A stretch of DNA of 64,000 nucleotides, from contig OX579635.1 in NCBI GenBank assembly GCA_951230915.1, forward strand, positions 38,812,001 to 38,876,000, written 5' to 3'. Position numbers and translations under genes: made by a program. Source of the DNA: Antitrichia curtipendula (taxonomy: Eukaryota; Streptophyta; Bryopsida; Hypnales; Leucodontaceae). The notes beneath the pieces are model-generated. The model did not search any database, had not been told where the DNA came from, and saw only the letters and a list, made by a program, of their open reading frames with translations. Every line of letters starts with the position of its first letter. Within the stretch, counting starts at the first letter, position 1. This document shows, one piece after another, positions 12,286 through 24,559 of the stretch.

Positions 12286-15200
12286 ATGTATAGCGCGGCG
12301 AGGGTCGTTGGCAGGAAGGGTCTGACCGGGTTTGCTGGCCGCGGACCGTTCCGTGCAGTTTCGGCGCTACGGAACGGTGACGTATGCACAGATCAGGGAG
12401 TGAGCTCAATTGCGGGAGAATTGGCAGGTGAGTGTGGAATGTGACTAGTCGATTCTTGTTGACGCTTGAGGTTGCTGAAGAGTGTTACTTTTGTTTGAAT
12501 TGGATAGCGAGTAGGAGGATGATAGAGAGATTACGCGCAGGTGAACTCTCGGATGAACTGCGTCTTGTTTAGAGAAGTGTTGTTTGGAGACGAAGGATGT
12601 TATGCAGGGAGAAACAAGTGAAGTCCTGTTTGTTTCGATCATTTTATTGTCTCTAATTTGTAAGAGAATTTTTTGACTTCCATTGCTTGTCCCTGCATGA
12701 GATCCGTGAATGTTCCCATCTAGAATCCTTCTTGTGCGTCGAAGTCACAATTTTTACCCCTCTTTTGTTGCGAAAATTCGTGAGTTGTAATAAAACTGCA
12801 AAAATTGCAAAGGGATGGAATGCTTGGACTTCTTTGTAAGCTGCAGAGTTTGTAATTTATTGTAACTGAAGTCTAGTGAGAAACTATACTTTCCTTTCGT
12901 CAAAATAATGTGGTCCTGTGTAGAGAACCTATTATTTACTTTTCCCTCGACTCACGACTCTAGTTTTGAGCAGACTCAAGAGTCTCGTCATCATTTGCTG
13001 ATGTAAAGGAGCTTCTAGAGACGCCGTATGTGGCTGGTGGAATTGATCCGGCGACGGGTCTTCCTTCAACGCGTCGTCAAGCAAGGTTTTCCTTGGCCTC
13101 TACTGGTGAGTTACCGAAGTGGGCACACGTTACGACACGGGGCGAACATTCGAGCGCACTAGCCGTTGAAGATGATAGCATGGAGGATTTTGTTGAGGTC
13201 GGGCACAAGCTTGCAGATGTGGCGCGAACAATTACCATGAAGTACTATAGGTCTGGTTTTCAGATCATCGACAAGGAAGATTTGAGTGAGTGTTCTTTCC
13301 TTTTCTTGTATATGAAAATTCTGGTAGGATTGAGCATCTCCTATGCCAAGGTTTTCCAAGGTTCTGATTTGTAGAGCAACTAGGATGAGTTTTTTTTTAC
13401 TGTGGTTGCATTATTCCAGATGATATTTTCCCAATTTCCGGTTTTTGCTTGGAGCCTTAGGCTTGTTAGCACTCTCATTGGAGGTGGTTCGCAAAATTGT
13501 AATGGTTTTGCTCTTTCTCTGACTCATGCTTTTTAGTCCCAGATGAAGATTTTGGAATACTTGCACAAGGCATGCATATTTGTGGAGATGCAGTAGTTAT
13601 TACACAACACCCTGTAGGATAGAGATTAGTACATGTACCTTGTCATCGCTAGTTGACTAATTTTGATGGTGAGCAGGTCCAGTGACGATTGCCGATCGGG
13701 AAACTGAGGCAGCTATGTGCTCACTCATATCTCAGTATTTTCCCTACCATGCCATGTAAGTCCTCCTTGCCGAAAGTGACTCACTCAAAATACTTATCAC
13801 CACTCATATATCTAAGTTGAGATTTCTGACAACTCAAACTTTAAATCTGCGTTCAGGATGAAATCAAGCTTTCACTAATACTGAATTGTGTAGGAGTGTT
13901 TTATATTTTTGCGAGTCAAATGATAATTAAGATAATAAAGAATTCCTTGCAAACAGATAAAAGGAACCATGTTCATCCTAAGTGTCTAGATCATAATGTG
14001 TAATTTGCTAGGGATGTTTGAGAGTGGGAGAGCAGGCTAGAAGCTAATAGCGAGGTCACCTGACAGATTTGGAGAGGAAGGAGGCTTGACGATGCCTGAA
14101 GGAGGCTCTGACTATGTCTGGGTTTTAGACCCCATTGATGGCACTAAGAGCTTCATCACTGGTGACCACAAAATCTTTCTTTTTTCATTGATGTCTACCT
14201 TCTCTTTGCACAATAGTGCATAGGATATTGGCATCATGTCACATAACCTAATCCTCAGAATTAGGCGATTCCAAGATCCTCGCGAATAGATGGCAAAAAA
14301 ATTTGAAACCTAGAGGCTCTGAAAATAAGCCACTGATTTTCTGGATGTGGAACTGCAGGGAAGCCAGTCTTCGGAACACTCATATGTCTGCTCTACAAGG
14401 GCACTCCGGTATGTGCTGAATTTCCTCCAGTGGTTTTGTGGACTTCTCATGATTGACGTATTGTACTGCGTGCTCTCATATGGAATGGCCACCAAGTGAT
14501 TTTTTGGGATCCTTGTAACTTACAGTAGATTCAATTCTGGAATTGGTACTTTGCGAATGAGTTCCGTTTGGTCCAATCGGTTTGCTTAGCAAGTCTCACA
14601 AACATTCGCAATTTACGTCGCTTCTTGCGTTTGAAGTTTTCTAAGAATTTGGAATATCAGGTTCTTGGCATCATTGATCAGCCTGTCCTTGGGGAGCGGT
14701 GGGTTGGAGTACAAGGCCAAGTCACTACCCTGAATGGCCGTAGGGTTAGAACGCGGTCCTCCACAGCGCTTCTTGGAGATGCATACATGTATGGATTCTG
14801 TTATTCTCTTCGATTGCCGTTGAAGTGTTCGCAAGTCACGGATACTCTCTACCTTGCTGGTTGTCAGTTGAGGACTTTTGTTACTAAATCAGTTTCATGA
14901 TCAGTTTAATACTTCAAATGTTTATTAACTGTAATCAAGGTCGTCTTTCTACCCAACCAAGTCATATTTGCATTGCTCTGACCAACAGGTATTCAACCAG
15001 TCCTCATATGTTCTCTGGAGAAACAGAGAAGGCCTTTGCGAGAGTTCGGGATAAGGTATTTAACTTTTAGAGGTTTTAATCTTTGTAGTTTTTATCAAAT
15101 CACAATCCAATTTTGAGTACAATTCCTCTTAAACATCGACGAATCCATCAGATTGAGGCCCATACAATTTTTCCTCAAGCGATTGATATTTCATGCGGCA

Positions 15201-16135
15201 GGTGAAAATACCCTTGTACGGCTGCGACTGCTATGCTTATGGGCTGCTTTCATCCGGTCACGCGGATTTGGTTATTGAATCTGGACTGAAGGTATTCAAA
15301 AGACTTTTCAACTAATATCATGTTTTGTCTTATTTGATAACTGAATTTCGTTGATGCGTTCAAGATTCTGATGCAACGGCAGTGCTTTGCAGTTATTTTT
15401 TCGTAGAGTTTCCCTTTAATCAGTTGCACTTGCATCAGTTGGATTCTAAATTCAATTATTGTATTGTTTTTTTTTTGATGTAACAGCCATATGATTATTT
15501 GGCTTTAGTGCCAGTGGTCGAGGGTGCTGGTGGAATGATTACGAATTGGAGTGGAGAAAGTCTTAAATGGTTACCTGAAATTGGTATTATTTCTTGCCTC
15601 AAAAATTCTGCATGAGTAGCTCAACTCTGGGAAATTACATTGATGATTTGTTATTTAGAGGAAATGCATTGATAATTTCTAAACCTCGATATGTAGTTCT
15701 AGGCAGGCTAGGACCGAGTGTGTTTTAAGTGTTGATGTTTGCATCCATCTTCGTCAGAAGGTTCGATCGTAGGTTTCTCGTCATTTTCTGTAAATTTTTA
15801 ATTTTGAGTGCTGGTTATGAAGTCTACTTCTGGTTTTGCCGTTAGTAATGATTTATTTTGTAGTCTTTCTATACTGGAGCTAGTTAGCAGTCTCAGGAGA
15901 ATTGTAGAACATACTCACTACACATGCCAGCTAAAAACCGGAGTTTCCATCTACAGAAATTTGACATCGTTTTCCTTGATGCCAGTACGGGTTTATGGAA
16001 GTTTTTTGGGTGGCCACTGAACACAGAATCCTTATGGTTTTTACAGGAGAACACAGTATTGGAGTACTAGCAGCTGGAAGCAGAAGTTTACACAAAGCTG
16101 CTCTTTCTCACTTGCTTGGGGAAAACCACGCATGA
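12286..16135 (+). CDS. HISN7: Histidinol-phosphate phosphatase, plastid, IMPase family (10 exons)
   Basis: The predicted enzyme removes phosphate from histidinol phosphate in plastid histidine synthesis. Exons are 12286-12427, 12974-13285, 13677-13755, 14067-14161, 14359-14408, 14661-14788, 14989-15055, 15202-15291, 15487-15583 and 16047-16135. Every junction is GT-AG and in phase, giving 382 residues. The first ~47 residues (MYSAARVVGRKGLTGFAGRG) are Arg/Ser/Ala-rich and suit a transit peptide. Exon 1 was chosen because exon 2 has no in-frame ATG and its phase fits exactly. Inositol-monophosphatase motifs are intact: GEE at 180-182, DPIDGT at 199-204 with KSFITGKPVFGTL after it, and the C-terminal PYDYLALVPVVEGAGG at 322-337 with metal-ligand Asp324. 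GCDCYAYGLL and VIESGLKPYD favour the plant HISN7/IMPL2 branch over generic inositol monophosphatase. No broken residue was seen. The upstream tandem array probably includes its promoter. Confidence 0.93.
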
Positions 16136-17359
16136 GGTGGCCAACATGAGAATTGACATCTAAGTCAAGGAATGCTTGTTATATATTGCTCTTGAAGCAT
16201 TAGGATAGTGCCGCTGCGATCTCATTCTTTATTTAGTGCAAAGTTTCAAATCATCATTCTGTGTGCAGCTATTGTAAAGTAGAAATTCTTTTTGTTCACA
16301 TCAAATGCTTATTCTTACAGAATTCTGACCATGTCCTGTCTGCTAGTATATATAGCCTAGTAATATTATATGCAGTTTATATTCATTTATATAGTTCGAA
16401 CTGGTAGAATATTATGTAGAAACAAAAGGTGGTCCAATGCCCTTGTCACTTATGATATTTAACGACTCTTGTTCCAATGACGATAATGAACCAATTCTTA
16501 GTTAAGAACGAGTGTAGCTATGGTTGTGAGATGGAATGGACAATGTCAATGATGAAGGCAATGGCAGCAACATAAATACATAAATATACAGGAACAAAAT
16601 ACAAACTTAGATGAAAGGATTTAGGTTCTACCAAGAATGATGGTTGCATAGCAAACATGTAGAGTAAACTAAATTGTTGGCCTTTTCACTAGCCTCATAC
16701 TCCACCAAAATCTCACAAGCACTCCTACAAAAGAAACCCAACTATCTCTAACCAAGGCACAATAGTGGCATAACAATGCATGTAAAAAAACTATGAAATC
16801 ACATGATTGAACATGAATTGTGTAAAAAAGTGCATAGATGCATATCATGATCATGATATTTAAAAGGCACACTGAAAGGTCTGTCCAAAATGTGTTAAAA
16901 TTGGTGATTTGGCTTCCATAGACTGAACACACAAAACATGGAGTTTGTGGAATAGATTGAGAAAATTCAATGTAGGACAATGCTCCTCCTCACTCAAGAT
17001 GCATGGATCCTTTGCAGGATTCTTCTTCTGTGTACAATATAGGGAATCATTAATTACCAACTTGATTTAATACAACTTGGCATTTTATCTAATAACCTTC
17101 TCAAGCATGCTGACTCTCAAAGGTTAACTAGTTCATGTCTGTTTTTTCATATGACCATTAGGGTTTGAAAGAGGGTTTTGAAGTTGATAGTTACGTAACA
17201 CTACAAAAAACGTGCTTGTGTAGATGAAGCAGGTCAATGTGAATCATGCCCATGATGCAAAGTTCAATTAAAAAGATAAGAAAAACACACGAGATTGTTT
17301 GCACTTGGTTATAATCACTGCAGCTGAATAATTCTTAAAAAAAAAGACTGACTGCCTAT
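16136..17359. other. Intergenic between two convergent genes
   Basis: The 3' ends of the HISN7-like gene and of the minus-strand gene at 17360 face each other here. The sequence is AT-rich. The open frames at 16669-16980 and 16860-17060 (minus) show no family motif, and I see no RNA gene or repeat. Confidence 0.5.
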
Positions 17360-18975
17360 CTACAAAGCATTGGCGAGAAGGATGGCTTCCTGACAATGGT
17401 TCCTGGCGCTATCGAGGCGTTCCAGCAAGGTGGACTCCTTCTGGGCAGCACTAATGAGCTTCATGTCCATCTCTAGCAACCTAGTAACACGAATAACTTC
17501 AAACAGAAGCTGCTCGTTAACTTGGTCTTCCTGCGTGAGAGTCTCAATCTCCTCTTGCACCCTTTCAATTACAGCACTACCTGTAGCAATGAACCAGGTA
17601 GTGCCAAGTTATAGTCACGCGATAGACAGGCGAACTTAACATTTAGCTGACTGAATTTGTAAACCTTACGAAAATTCTGGATGAAAATTGCCGATAATTT
17701 GAACATGTGCTAAGTTACTGAATGTACATTGCTAAAACGACTGAATAATTTTGCAAAACAACAACTAACTGACCTGCAGCTGCTACACTGGCGCCACTCC
17801 CAAATGGTCTGTCCAGAAGTCCCTTGAAGACAGATAACATTCTCGCTACAATTTCCCCGTTGCCCTTGTTGATGGAAATCGGTATGGTTCTTTCAAACCC
17901 TAAACCTGCTCCGGCAACGTCGCCTTCTCCCATTCGAGCTGCTTCTTCCAATCGAGGACCTTCGTCATCACCTCCTGCACGTGAAGTAGTGATACTAAAG
18001 CCGTCAGGAACCTGATCCTGTCTCCTATTCCCAATAGCAACTCATCTATTCATATTCTTGGTTGGGTTTCAGTTACCAAGTCGTGTAAACTTGCGTTTGC
18101 TAAATGTCTATGGAATTGTCCATTGATCTTTGAATGGAAATGGGATAGTCTACCGTCCCTTCAAGTGGGGTCTACAACCTCCCACTTTGAATGATTGCGT
18201 AAGAAATCATCAGACATAGTGAGAAACAAATTGAGAAAACAATTTGATCTCAAGAGAGTTTGCACCCAAGCTGATCTCTGCAGTGAGCTCTACTAACCTC
18301 CCAATGAAAGCACACTCCTATATGTGCTTAAACCGACGCAAATAGTATACTCTACCTTTTATAAGGGCGAAAGCAACCCCTAGGTTTTAAACCCTAACAC
18401 GCATCAAATAAGAGAATTTCAAAATATGAAATTGCATTCAAGACACTGATTGCACTACCTCATTCGAACAATTAAAGCCTCTCAAATTTCCGAAAATCGC
18501 CTACAGATCTCCATACACTCACACTCCTAAATACTGGTTCAAGTGCATAAAAGTGACACAAATGTAATCCTCCACTTTAAAAAGGCGGTGAAAGCAAACC
18601 CTAGGGTTTAAGACCTCCCTCACATCAATTAAGAGAATTTCCGGAAATGCTGTTAGATTTACCTTCTTCAAACAACAAAGCCTCTCGGACTTCTTCCTCG
18701 GATAGGCCAGCCTCATAAGGGTAGCTTGGAGGCTCAACCTCATTAGGCCTGGGTTCTGCGTCCCGGAGATCGGTTACATTGACTGTCTCGCTGTCGACAC
18801 CTTCTTGTGACTGTGCATGCAGCCTCGTCCTGTATCCTCTCGACCTTGTAGCAAAGAGCTCCAACTTGCTGCAAGAGGATGATGTTGCTGGCCCGAACTG
18901 CGTCGACGAAATCGAACACACCGGGAGGCGATGGAGAGGAGTCGCAGCACAGAGGTAGGACGAAAGGAGCTGCAT
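17360..18975 (-). CDS. Probable plastid protein of unknown function, three exons
   Basis: Exons are 18663-18975, 17774-17974 and 17360-17580. Phases are 1 and 1, giving 244 residues. The acceptor at 17975-17978 (CGTGCAG) was chosen because it restores frame, whereas the nearby ATCAG acceptor gives an immediate stop. The N terminus (MQLLSSYLCAATPLHRLPVC, then many Ser/Thr/Arg and almost no acidic residues to about 50) resembles a chloroplast transit peptide. Residues ~60-105 are acidic (SEEEVREALLFEEG). A middle block reads FERTIPISINKGNGEIVARM and LLDRPFGSGASVAAAG. The C-terminal ~70 residues are strongly helical (VQEEIETLTQEDQVNEQLLF to CQEAILLANAL), probably coiled coil, and I believe this tail is conserved in land plants. 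I do not recognise the function. It starts about 790 bp from, and diverges from, the DUF3082 gene. Confidence 0.72.
18080..18643 (+). repeat. Dispersed repeat in intron 1, with internal ~217-bp tandem duplication
   Basis: 18080-18360 matches 4960-5205. Its right part (about 18290-18424) is repeated in tandem at about 18508-18643. Both units contain cacactccta/cacactccta, a gacgcaaatagta or gacacaaatgta block, ggcg(g)aaagcaa(a)ccccta, an aaaccc(t)agg telo-box-like run and a final ataagagaatttc/ttaagagaatttc. The whole lies in intron 1 (17975-18662) of the gene on the minus strand. Confidence 0.65.
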
Positions 18976-19765
18976 TGTTCTGTGACCTCACTGACACAAA
19001 CAATTGCTTCTGGCAGAAAAAACCCTCTCACCAGAACATTGCCAAGTGGTGAGTGCAAAAGAGAGTATCTACTAAAAAGAATTCTCTAACTAAGAGAAGA
19101 GGCAAAATTTCAGACTGCGCTCGGGGATTCAGCGTCACTGAAAGCAAAATTCTCGTAAGCTGAGATTGAAGCAACGAACAGGAAGTTATCCGAAATTGGT
19201 CACGAGGGAGACACGGAGGTTTTGCAAAGGAAAGGCTCTATTTCTAAACTCCAACAAGCTCGCGCTCCTAATGAACCTAATTATCAAATTAAAATTTTGT
19301 GCAAATTCTGTGTGAGAGGAACACTCTCCATCCTCCACGGCAACAGTTCGGGAAGGCAAGCGACTTCAGTGGATGATGAGGCAGGGATAGAAACAGAGTA
19401 TGCAGTACCGTATAACCTTGACTGTGACATTAAAGAGGTCTGGGAGTTTAGATGAGACATAGGTGAGATGAGGATTGGATGAGGACTGGATGGACTTTTG
19501 GATGAATCTTCAGTACCCCTCACCGGCTTGAAGCTTGAGAGACGAGTGTTGTGCTGCGGAAGGATAGACCTCGCAGGCGCCACTTTACGTCCCCTGTTCC
19601 GAATTCCAATTCCTGACGCTCAATTTCGTTTTTCCTGCCTCTCACGTCTCAGATTGCGTTGCGCAATTCTTTTTTCCTTTCTGTGTTGCAGAGATTGATT
19701 GCATTTTGCAAGGCAGAGCAGAAGAAGTCTCCTCAAATTCGCGAATTGAAGTTCCTGCGCACACA
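18976..19765. promoter_or_regulatory. Shared upstream region of two divergent plastid-type genes
   Basis: This 790-bp interval separates the ATG of the minus-strand gene (18975) from that of the DUF3082-type gene (19766). It must carry both 5' UTRs and promoters. An open frame at 19222-19455 has no recognisable product. I see no clear TATA box in correct position for either gene. A pyrimidine-rich tract (tctcacgtctcag, then cttttttcctttc) lies at about 19638-19685. Regulatory sharing is an inference from geometry only. Confidence 0.45.
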
Positions 19766-20614
19766 ATGGCAGCCGTCGTTGGTAGTAACGTAGGCAGCTA
19801 CCACGGCTATGGCAGCCTGATTTCTTCGGGTGTCAGCCTCAATAGATGCACCTCACTCTTGCCTAGAAATTTTGCTCCGAATCTAAAGCGACACTCCCAT
19901 AAACGAAATTCTTCTAGAGGATTATTGAGGGTAGCCGCGTCGATGCATTTGGATAGTGTGAGTGAGCTTTACGACCTAGCCTCGAATTCTCTCTATTTCC
20001 TGTCCGAGGAGATAACCGACGGGCCAATTGAGCTTCCTCCGGAGCTTCTCGACCCGTTGGCAATCCCCGAGGCGTCCCCGTTGCAAGTCGCGGCCAGCGT
20101 CGTTCTGACAGGGTTGATCACTGTGCTCCTATTCCGCGCCATCCGACGCCGTTCGAAACGGGCGAAAGAAATGAAGTTTCGGTCCACTGGCGAAGCGAAA
20201 ACGGACCTCAAGGAAGATGCGCGCAAAGCGGCGATGGCATTGTTGAACAAGAAGTCGGAAGTGGAAGGTCCTCCTCCTAATGTGCTGCAAACGCTCTTTG
20301 GCGCCGCGGTGGCCGGTGCCATTGCGCTTGTGCTTTACAAATTCACGGTTACCGTGGATACAGGATTCTCAGGCAAGGCAGTGTCGATGAACTATTCTAT
20401 TCGCAACTTGACGATCACCGTGCGCACTATTATCACGGGCATGTGCTACTTGGCCACTTTCGTCTTCGCTGCGAACTCCATCGGCCTGACGTTGCTCTCC
20501 CTCCAGCTCGCTCTCAACATTGGTGGACCATCAGACGACGACTCTAAACCTAAACCTAGCGACACCAATTCAGAGCTCGAGAGGACGAATTCCATAGAAG
20601 ACGATTCCTCTTGA
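19766..20614 (+). CDS. DUF3082-type plastid membrane protein, single exon
   Basis: 282 residues from the first ATG (MAAVVGSNVG). The first ~58 residues are rich in Ser, Arg and Asn with few acids, and end RGLLRVAAS, like a chloroplast transit peptide and cleavage site. A first hydrophobic helix lies at about 105-126 (LQVAASVVLTGLITVLLF), followed by a very basic stretch RAIRRRSKRAKEMKFRS. The conserved domain spans about 171-250: VLQTLFGAAVAGAIALVLYK, then ITVRTIITGMCYLATFVFAA and LTLLSLQLAL, giving two or three further membrane helices. This pattern matches my memory of the DUF3082 family shared by cyanobacteria and plastids, whose function is not established to my knowledge. The C-terminal ~30 residues are acidic and disordered. 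Absence of introns is unusual beside multi-exon neighbours. A longer frame from 19706 lacks an ATG. Confidence 0.82.
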   Translation: MAAVVGSNVGSYHGYGSLISSGVSLNRCTSLLPRNFAPNLKRHSHKRNSSRGLLRVAASMHLDSVSELYDLASNSLYFLSEEITDGPIELPPELLDPLAIPEASPLQVAASVVLTGLITVLLFRAIRRRSKRAKEMKFRSTGEAKTDLKEDARKAAMALLNKKSEVEGPPPNVLQTLFGAAVAGAIALVLYKFTVTVDTGFSGKAVSMNYSIRNLTITVRTIITGMCYLATFVFAANSIGLTLLSLQLALNIGGPSDDDSKPKPSDTNSELERTNSIEDDSS

Positions 20615-23600
20615 GCCAGCGAAGCTCTAACTGTTGCGAATTTCTGTAAGATTCTTTTCATTTGCTTTACTAGAGTGAAAATATTGTAGGTTTTGACACT
20701 AATGCACAAGAGACAGAGTTGCAGAATTATTTAAGCTTGACATGTAACAAGCAATTTGCCCCGTTCTACATAAGTTTGAGCAGTACTTCAAATTGCTGTT
20801 TCTCATCTGATTGCTTCCTGATTGCTTTGCTTTTCGCTCTGTTTGCTCTGCAACATTTTGAACTTCAGAGCAGGAAACACAGTTTTACTCGATAATATGA
20901 GCAGTGTGACGATTACAAAGTGGTGATGCTTCATAAGCCTTAGAGTATCGTAACCTGTTGCTAAATTAGACCTAGCGATTCATTACTTTGGCAAAAAACA
21001 CGAGAACATAGCTGAACTCAAACTTAAACATTGATTTCTTGAATTCAGCTCCAAACACGCTTGACCATCTGCTATTCAAAGGTAGAATCGTGGTATATTT
21101 TCATGATCTTTTGACATTAGCCTTTTGTTTCACACGTTTTTCATTCACATATTGAATTCAGTATTTGAAGGCAAAATCAAGGCCTAATGAAATCATCACT
21201 TTCGTAAAGTTACATAGTCTTGGAACACAAGTCCGGTTTTGTGCACATGGTAATGTGTAACTGCAGTTGAAAGGATGCAAGCCCAACACTATTCGCGATT
21301 GTTATAAATTTTCGGCTCTGTGTTTCACACCTCTTACAAAACCAGGTATTTCTTCTGAGACATCTACAATGATAATGAATACAACTTGGAAGCCAGATAG
21401 CTAGCGATTTGAGTGTGTAGACTGGTGTGAATTCTGCCATGAATGGATGCCACCAGCATGTGCTTACCGAAGTTTGTATCAGCACAACATTCAACAAGCT
21501 AGCCAAGCAGGACAAAGAAGTCGAAGAAGAATAGAATGGTCTGGAATATTCAGTAAGCAAAATTCCAGAAGTGTCGGAGAGCTCTCATTTTTTGATAACA
21601 TAAAAACAAATTGTAATAAGGTTGGATGAAAGTCCAAGAACGACATTCAAAGTGAATATGCAAAAGTTGTAAGAGATGAAAGATGAATTGGTAGATTTTC
21701 TAAAACTAGGCTCTAGTTTCAATGTCCTCAATATTGAACATTGTGCAACAAGCATCAACTTATTTCTCTCAATTTTATAGGACAAACTTTTGAACATGTG
21801 CTTATTTTTTAGTGATCCTACCTCAATTAGTTGAGCTTCCACCATTGGCAAGTGTAATCTTGATGGAATAAAGAACATGTTTTTATGGACCCACGAAGAA
21901 GAACTTCCATCTCTTTTTGTGACTAGTGTAAGTTATTTCTAATGTATATACCTAGGTAGCTAAATAGTAAAAAGGAATTGCTTCTATATTTGTTGTTCAA
22001 ATATATCATCTTTAGAGGATCAAAGATGCATGGTGACAAAGTATACTATTCAAAATAACTCAATTAGTGTAAGAGGTTGAGTAGCATAAGATCCAGTCAC
22101 ACTAATTGAATGTCATTGGATGAAATTTTGATGAATATGATATAATCAATATAAACATTTGGACGAAATTCAAATGAAAGATGAATAATTATGGATGAAT
22201 GCTCATTGATAATCATAGTATTTGAGATATCTATACAAAAATAGTAAAGACCACAATATGTTAATTTTATTTAAAATATAGTATTTGCACTTAGAAAATT
22301 CACAAAATCCTAAATTTAGTGGAAGATTCATAAATATTATTATTGTGAGATCCATTAATTCATTTGAATTAACTTAAGTAATAAAAAAAGGAATTATAAA
22401 CTACATTTGAGCAATAAAATTATGACCAAAATGTACTATAATCAACTATTATCTTTCCAAGCAAATTTTCTATTTCCAATTTACACACTTAAGAACAAAG
22501 AGCTTATCTATTTGTGAAAAGGTACACATAAAATTATTGCATAAAGATACACAAATCAAATTTATACTTTTTGAAGCTAGATTGATTATTATTTATACAT
22601 ATAGAAGCCAAATATTATCATATCACTTAAAAATTGAATGTTTTTGTACATGCTTATAGAGCAAGTTGTAAAATGCAAATATACTTATTCAAATTGTTAT
22701 TTAGATTTGTTCTAATAAATATTTTGAAATTCAAAGAAAACATTTAAAAATTTGGAAATAATGTAAAAAGTGGCAAAACAAATTGATTAAGGACAAAATA
22801 ACACTTTCATAAATGCTAATATATATTTGAATCTTTTTCTAGTTGGCAATAAGATCTTGAAAAAATTAAAACCAATTTATTATAGGAACCACACTTAGAC
22901 AATTATTGAGTACTTTCAAATGTATATACCATATACCTAAAGGCAACTCAATACCAAATCTATTTAGGTAGTTTTAGTTTTTTCACACCTTTTTTTAATA
23001 TTTGTAAATAAGATTCTTTGAATACTAAATAACACAAGGAATTTGTTTTCTTTATAATACTAATTTTTAAAAAACATTTGCTTAAGTGGAGGGCAATCTA
23101 TAAAAAATCACTAATCTCTTGGAATCATGGGCAAAAGTCAACTAGGAGCAAAAATAAGACAAAAAATATACAATTGCAATTGAAGTGCAACAATCATGCT
23201 TTTGTCATGGCTCAGAAAATAAGAATGAAAGAACCTATAAGAAATGGTACATTCATCACTCACATGTCCACTTCAATTTCCACAAGTGCATTTGCCTATT
23301 GCATGGTTTGCTTTTTGTTGAATTGATCAAGCCCGAATTGAACCCAAACTATCCAATGAGAATAAAAAATTCTTTAGAATAATTATTTTTTCACTAGGAT
23401 ACCTTCAAGGTAGGGACATTCAAAAGCACCAAGCGCCTACAAGCACCACTTATCATATGACCTCATTAACCCCTAAGTGCCTAAGCCATTCCAAGGGTGT
23501 TTTTCCTATGAAAAAGAGCATGGGCTTATTGTTGTTTCCAACAAAGCAAATTGTCTGTTTTTCAAATTTTGACTATATAGATGTTCAAAGAGTTTTCTCA

Positions 23601-24559
23601 TTATTATGCATTCCAATTTTGAGTCTGAAACTGCAAAAGAGCTGTGAGATTATAACAAGAGAAATGTATGCATCCTATTTTTAGTATGTTATCCTTTCCC
23701 ACAATGTTTCAAAAATTTGCATATAAAAGTTTTTGGGGATGAGAGGTGACATGAACAACTACAAATAATGTTATTATTCTAAAATGCACTTTCAAAAAAC
23801 TTAATTTCACATGAAATGCTATCAAATTCATTACATAATCTACCTTGCAATTGTTGAAATGCATTTTTTTGGTCATACACTTGATAAGTAAAAATCACAA
23901 ATACCTCCAAATCAGCACTTGCATGTTTAAATTTTCAAAGGTGAAAATCAAGAAAAAAATTTATCCTTTCCAATGGGACTATTTTCAAAGAAAAAAAGTA
24001 AGTACAACTTAGATCTCAAAAGTGAGTAAAATTGCTCAAAGCCATGAACACTACTATGCATTGTCCTCACCCTTTCTTTGAATAATGGGAGCCACCCTAC
24101 TAAGTCACCAAGTACCTTCTAAATGAACAAGGTAGTTCCCAATGTTGTTCCCGAAGCTCCCGGCCCTCCCATTGAAGATGTTGCCATTAAATCCAATAAT
24201 TAGTCAAACGGTCATAACTTCTACAATAATTAATATTTTTGCATGAAACTTGTTGGGTTCATTAGATATGCTTATGACGCAATTTTTCTAAGTGGTTATG
24301 GTACTATAATTTTTTTAATTTTTATAGGGATGCCTTGAAATGGCAGTAGCTTGTCAATCCAAGGACTCTCCAAAGTGAAGGTGATTTTGAAAGTTATATA
24401 ACTTGTGCTTATGAACTTATTTTTTAGTGTTTTTTTTCCACTTGTACATACTGAAGCATAGCAACTTCTACACTTCTAAAAATTAAAAAAATTAACTTTC
24501 GTACCACCTTCTACAAACATCACAACATTCTAAAAAGTTCATTCCCAACTTCAAAACTT
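20615..24559. other. Intergenic, AT-rich, no gene seen
   Basis: 20615-20760 is the likely 3' UTR of the DUF3082-type gene. The rest becomes steadily more AT-rich and has only short, unconvincing open frames (for example 21210-21560 minus, 23078-23326 plus). 24200-24560 may include the degraded 3' end of the piggyBac element, but I cannot place its terminus. Confidence 0.5.

Noticed and set aside
11771..12409. 212-codon open frame on the minus strand
   Set aside because: It runs through the tandem array and antisense to HISN7 exon 1. Its length is explained by repeated, stop-poor sequence, and no domain is recognisable.
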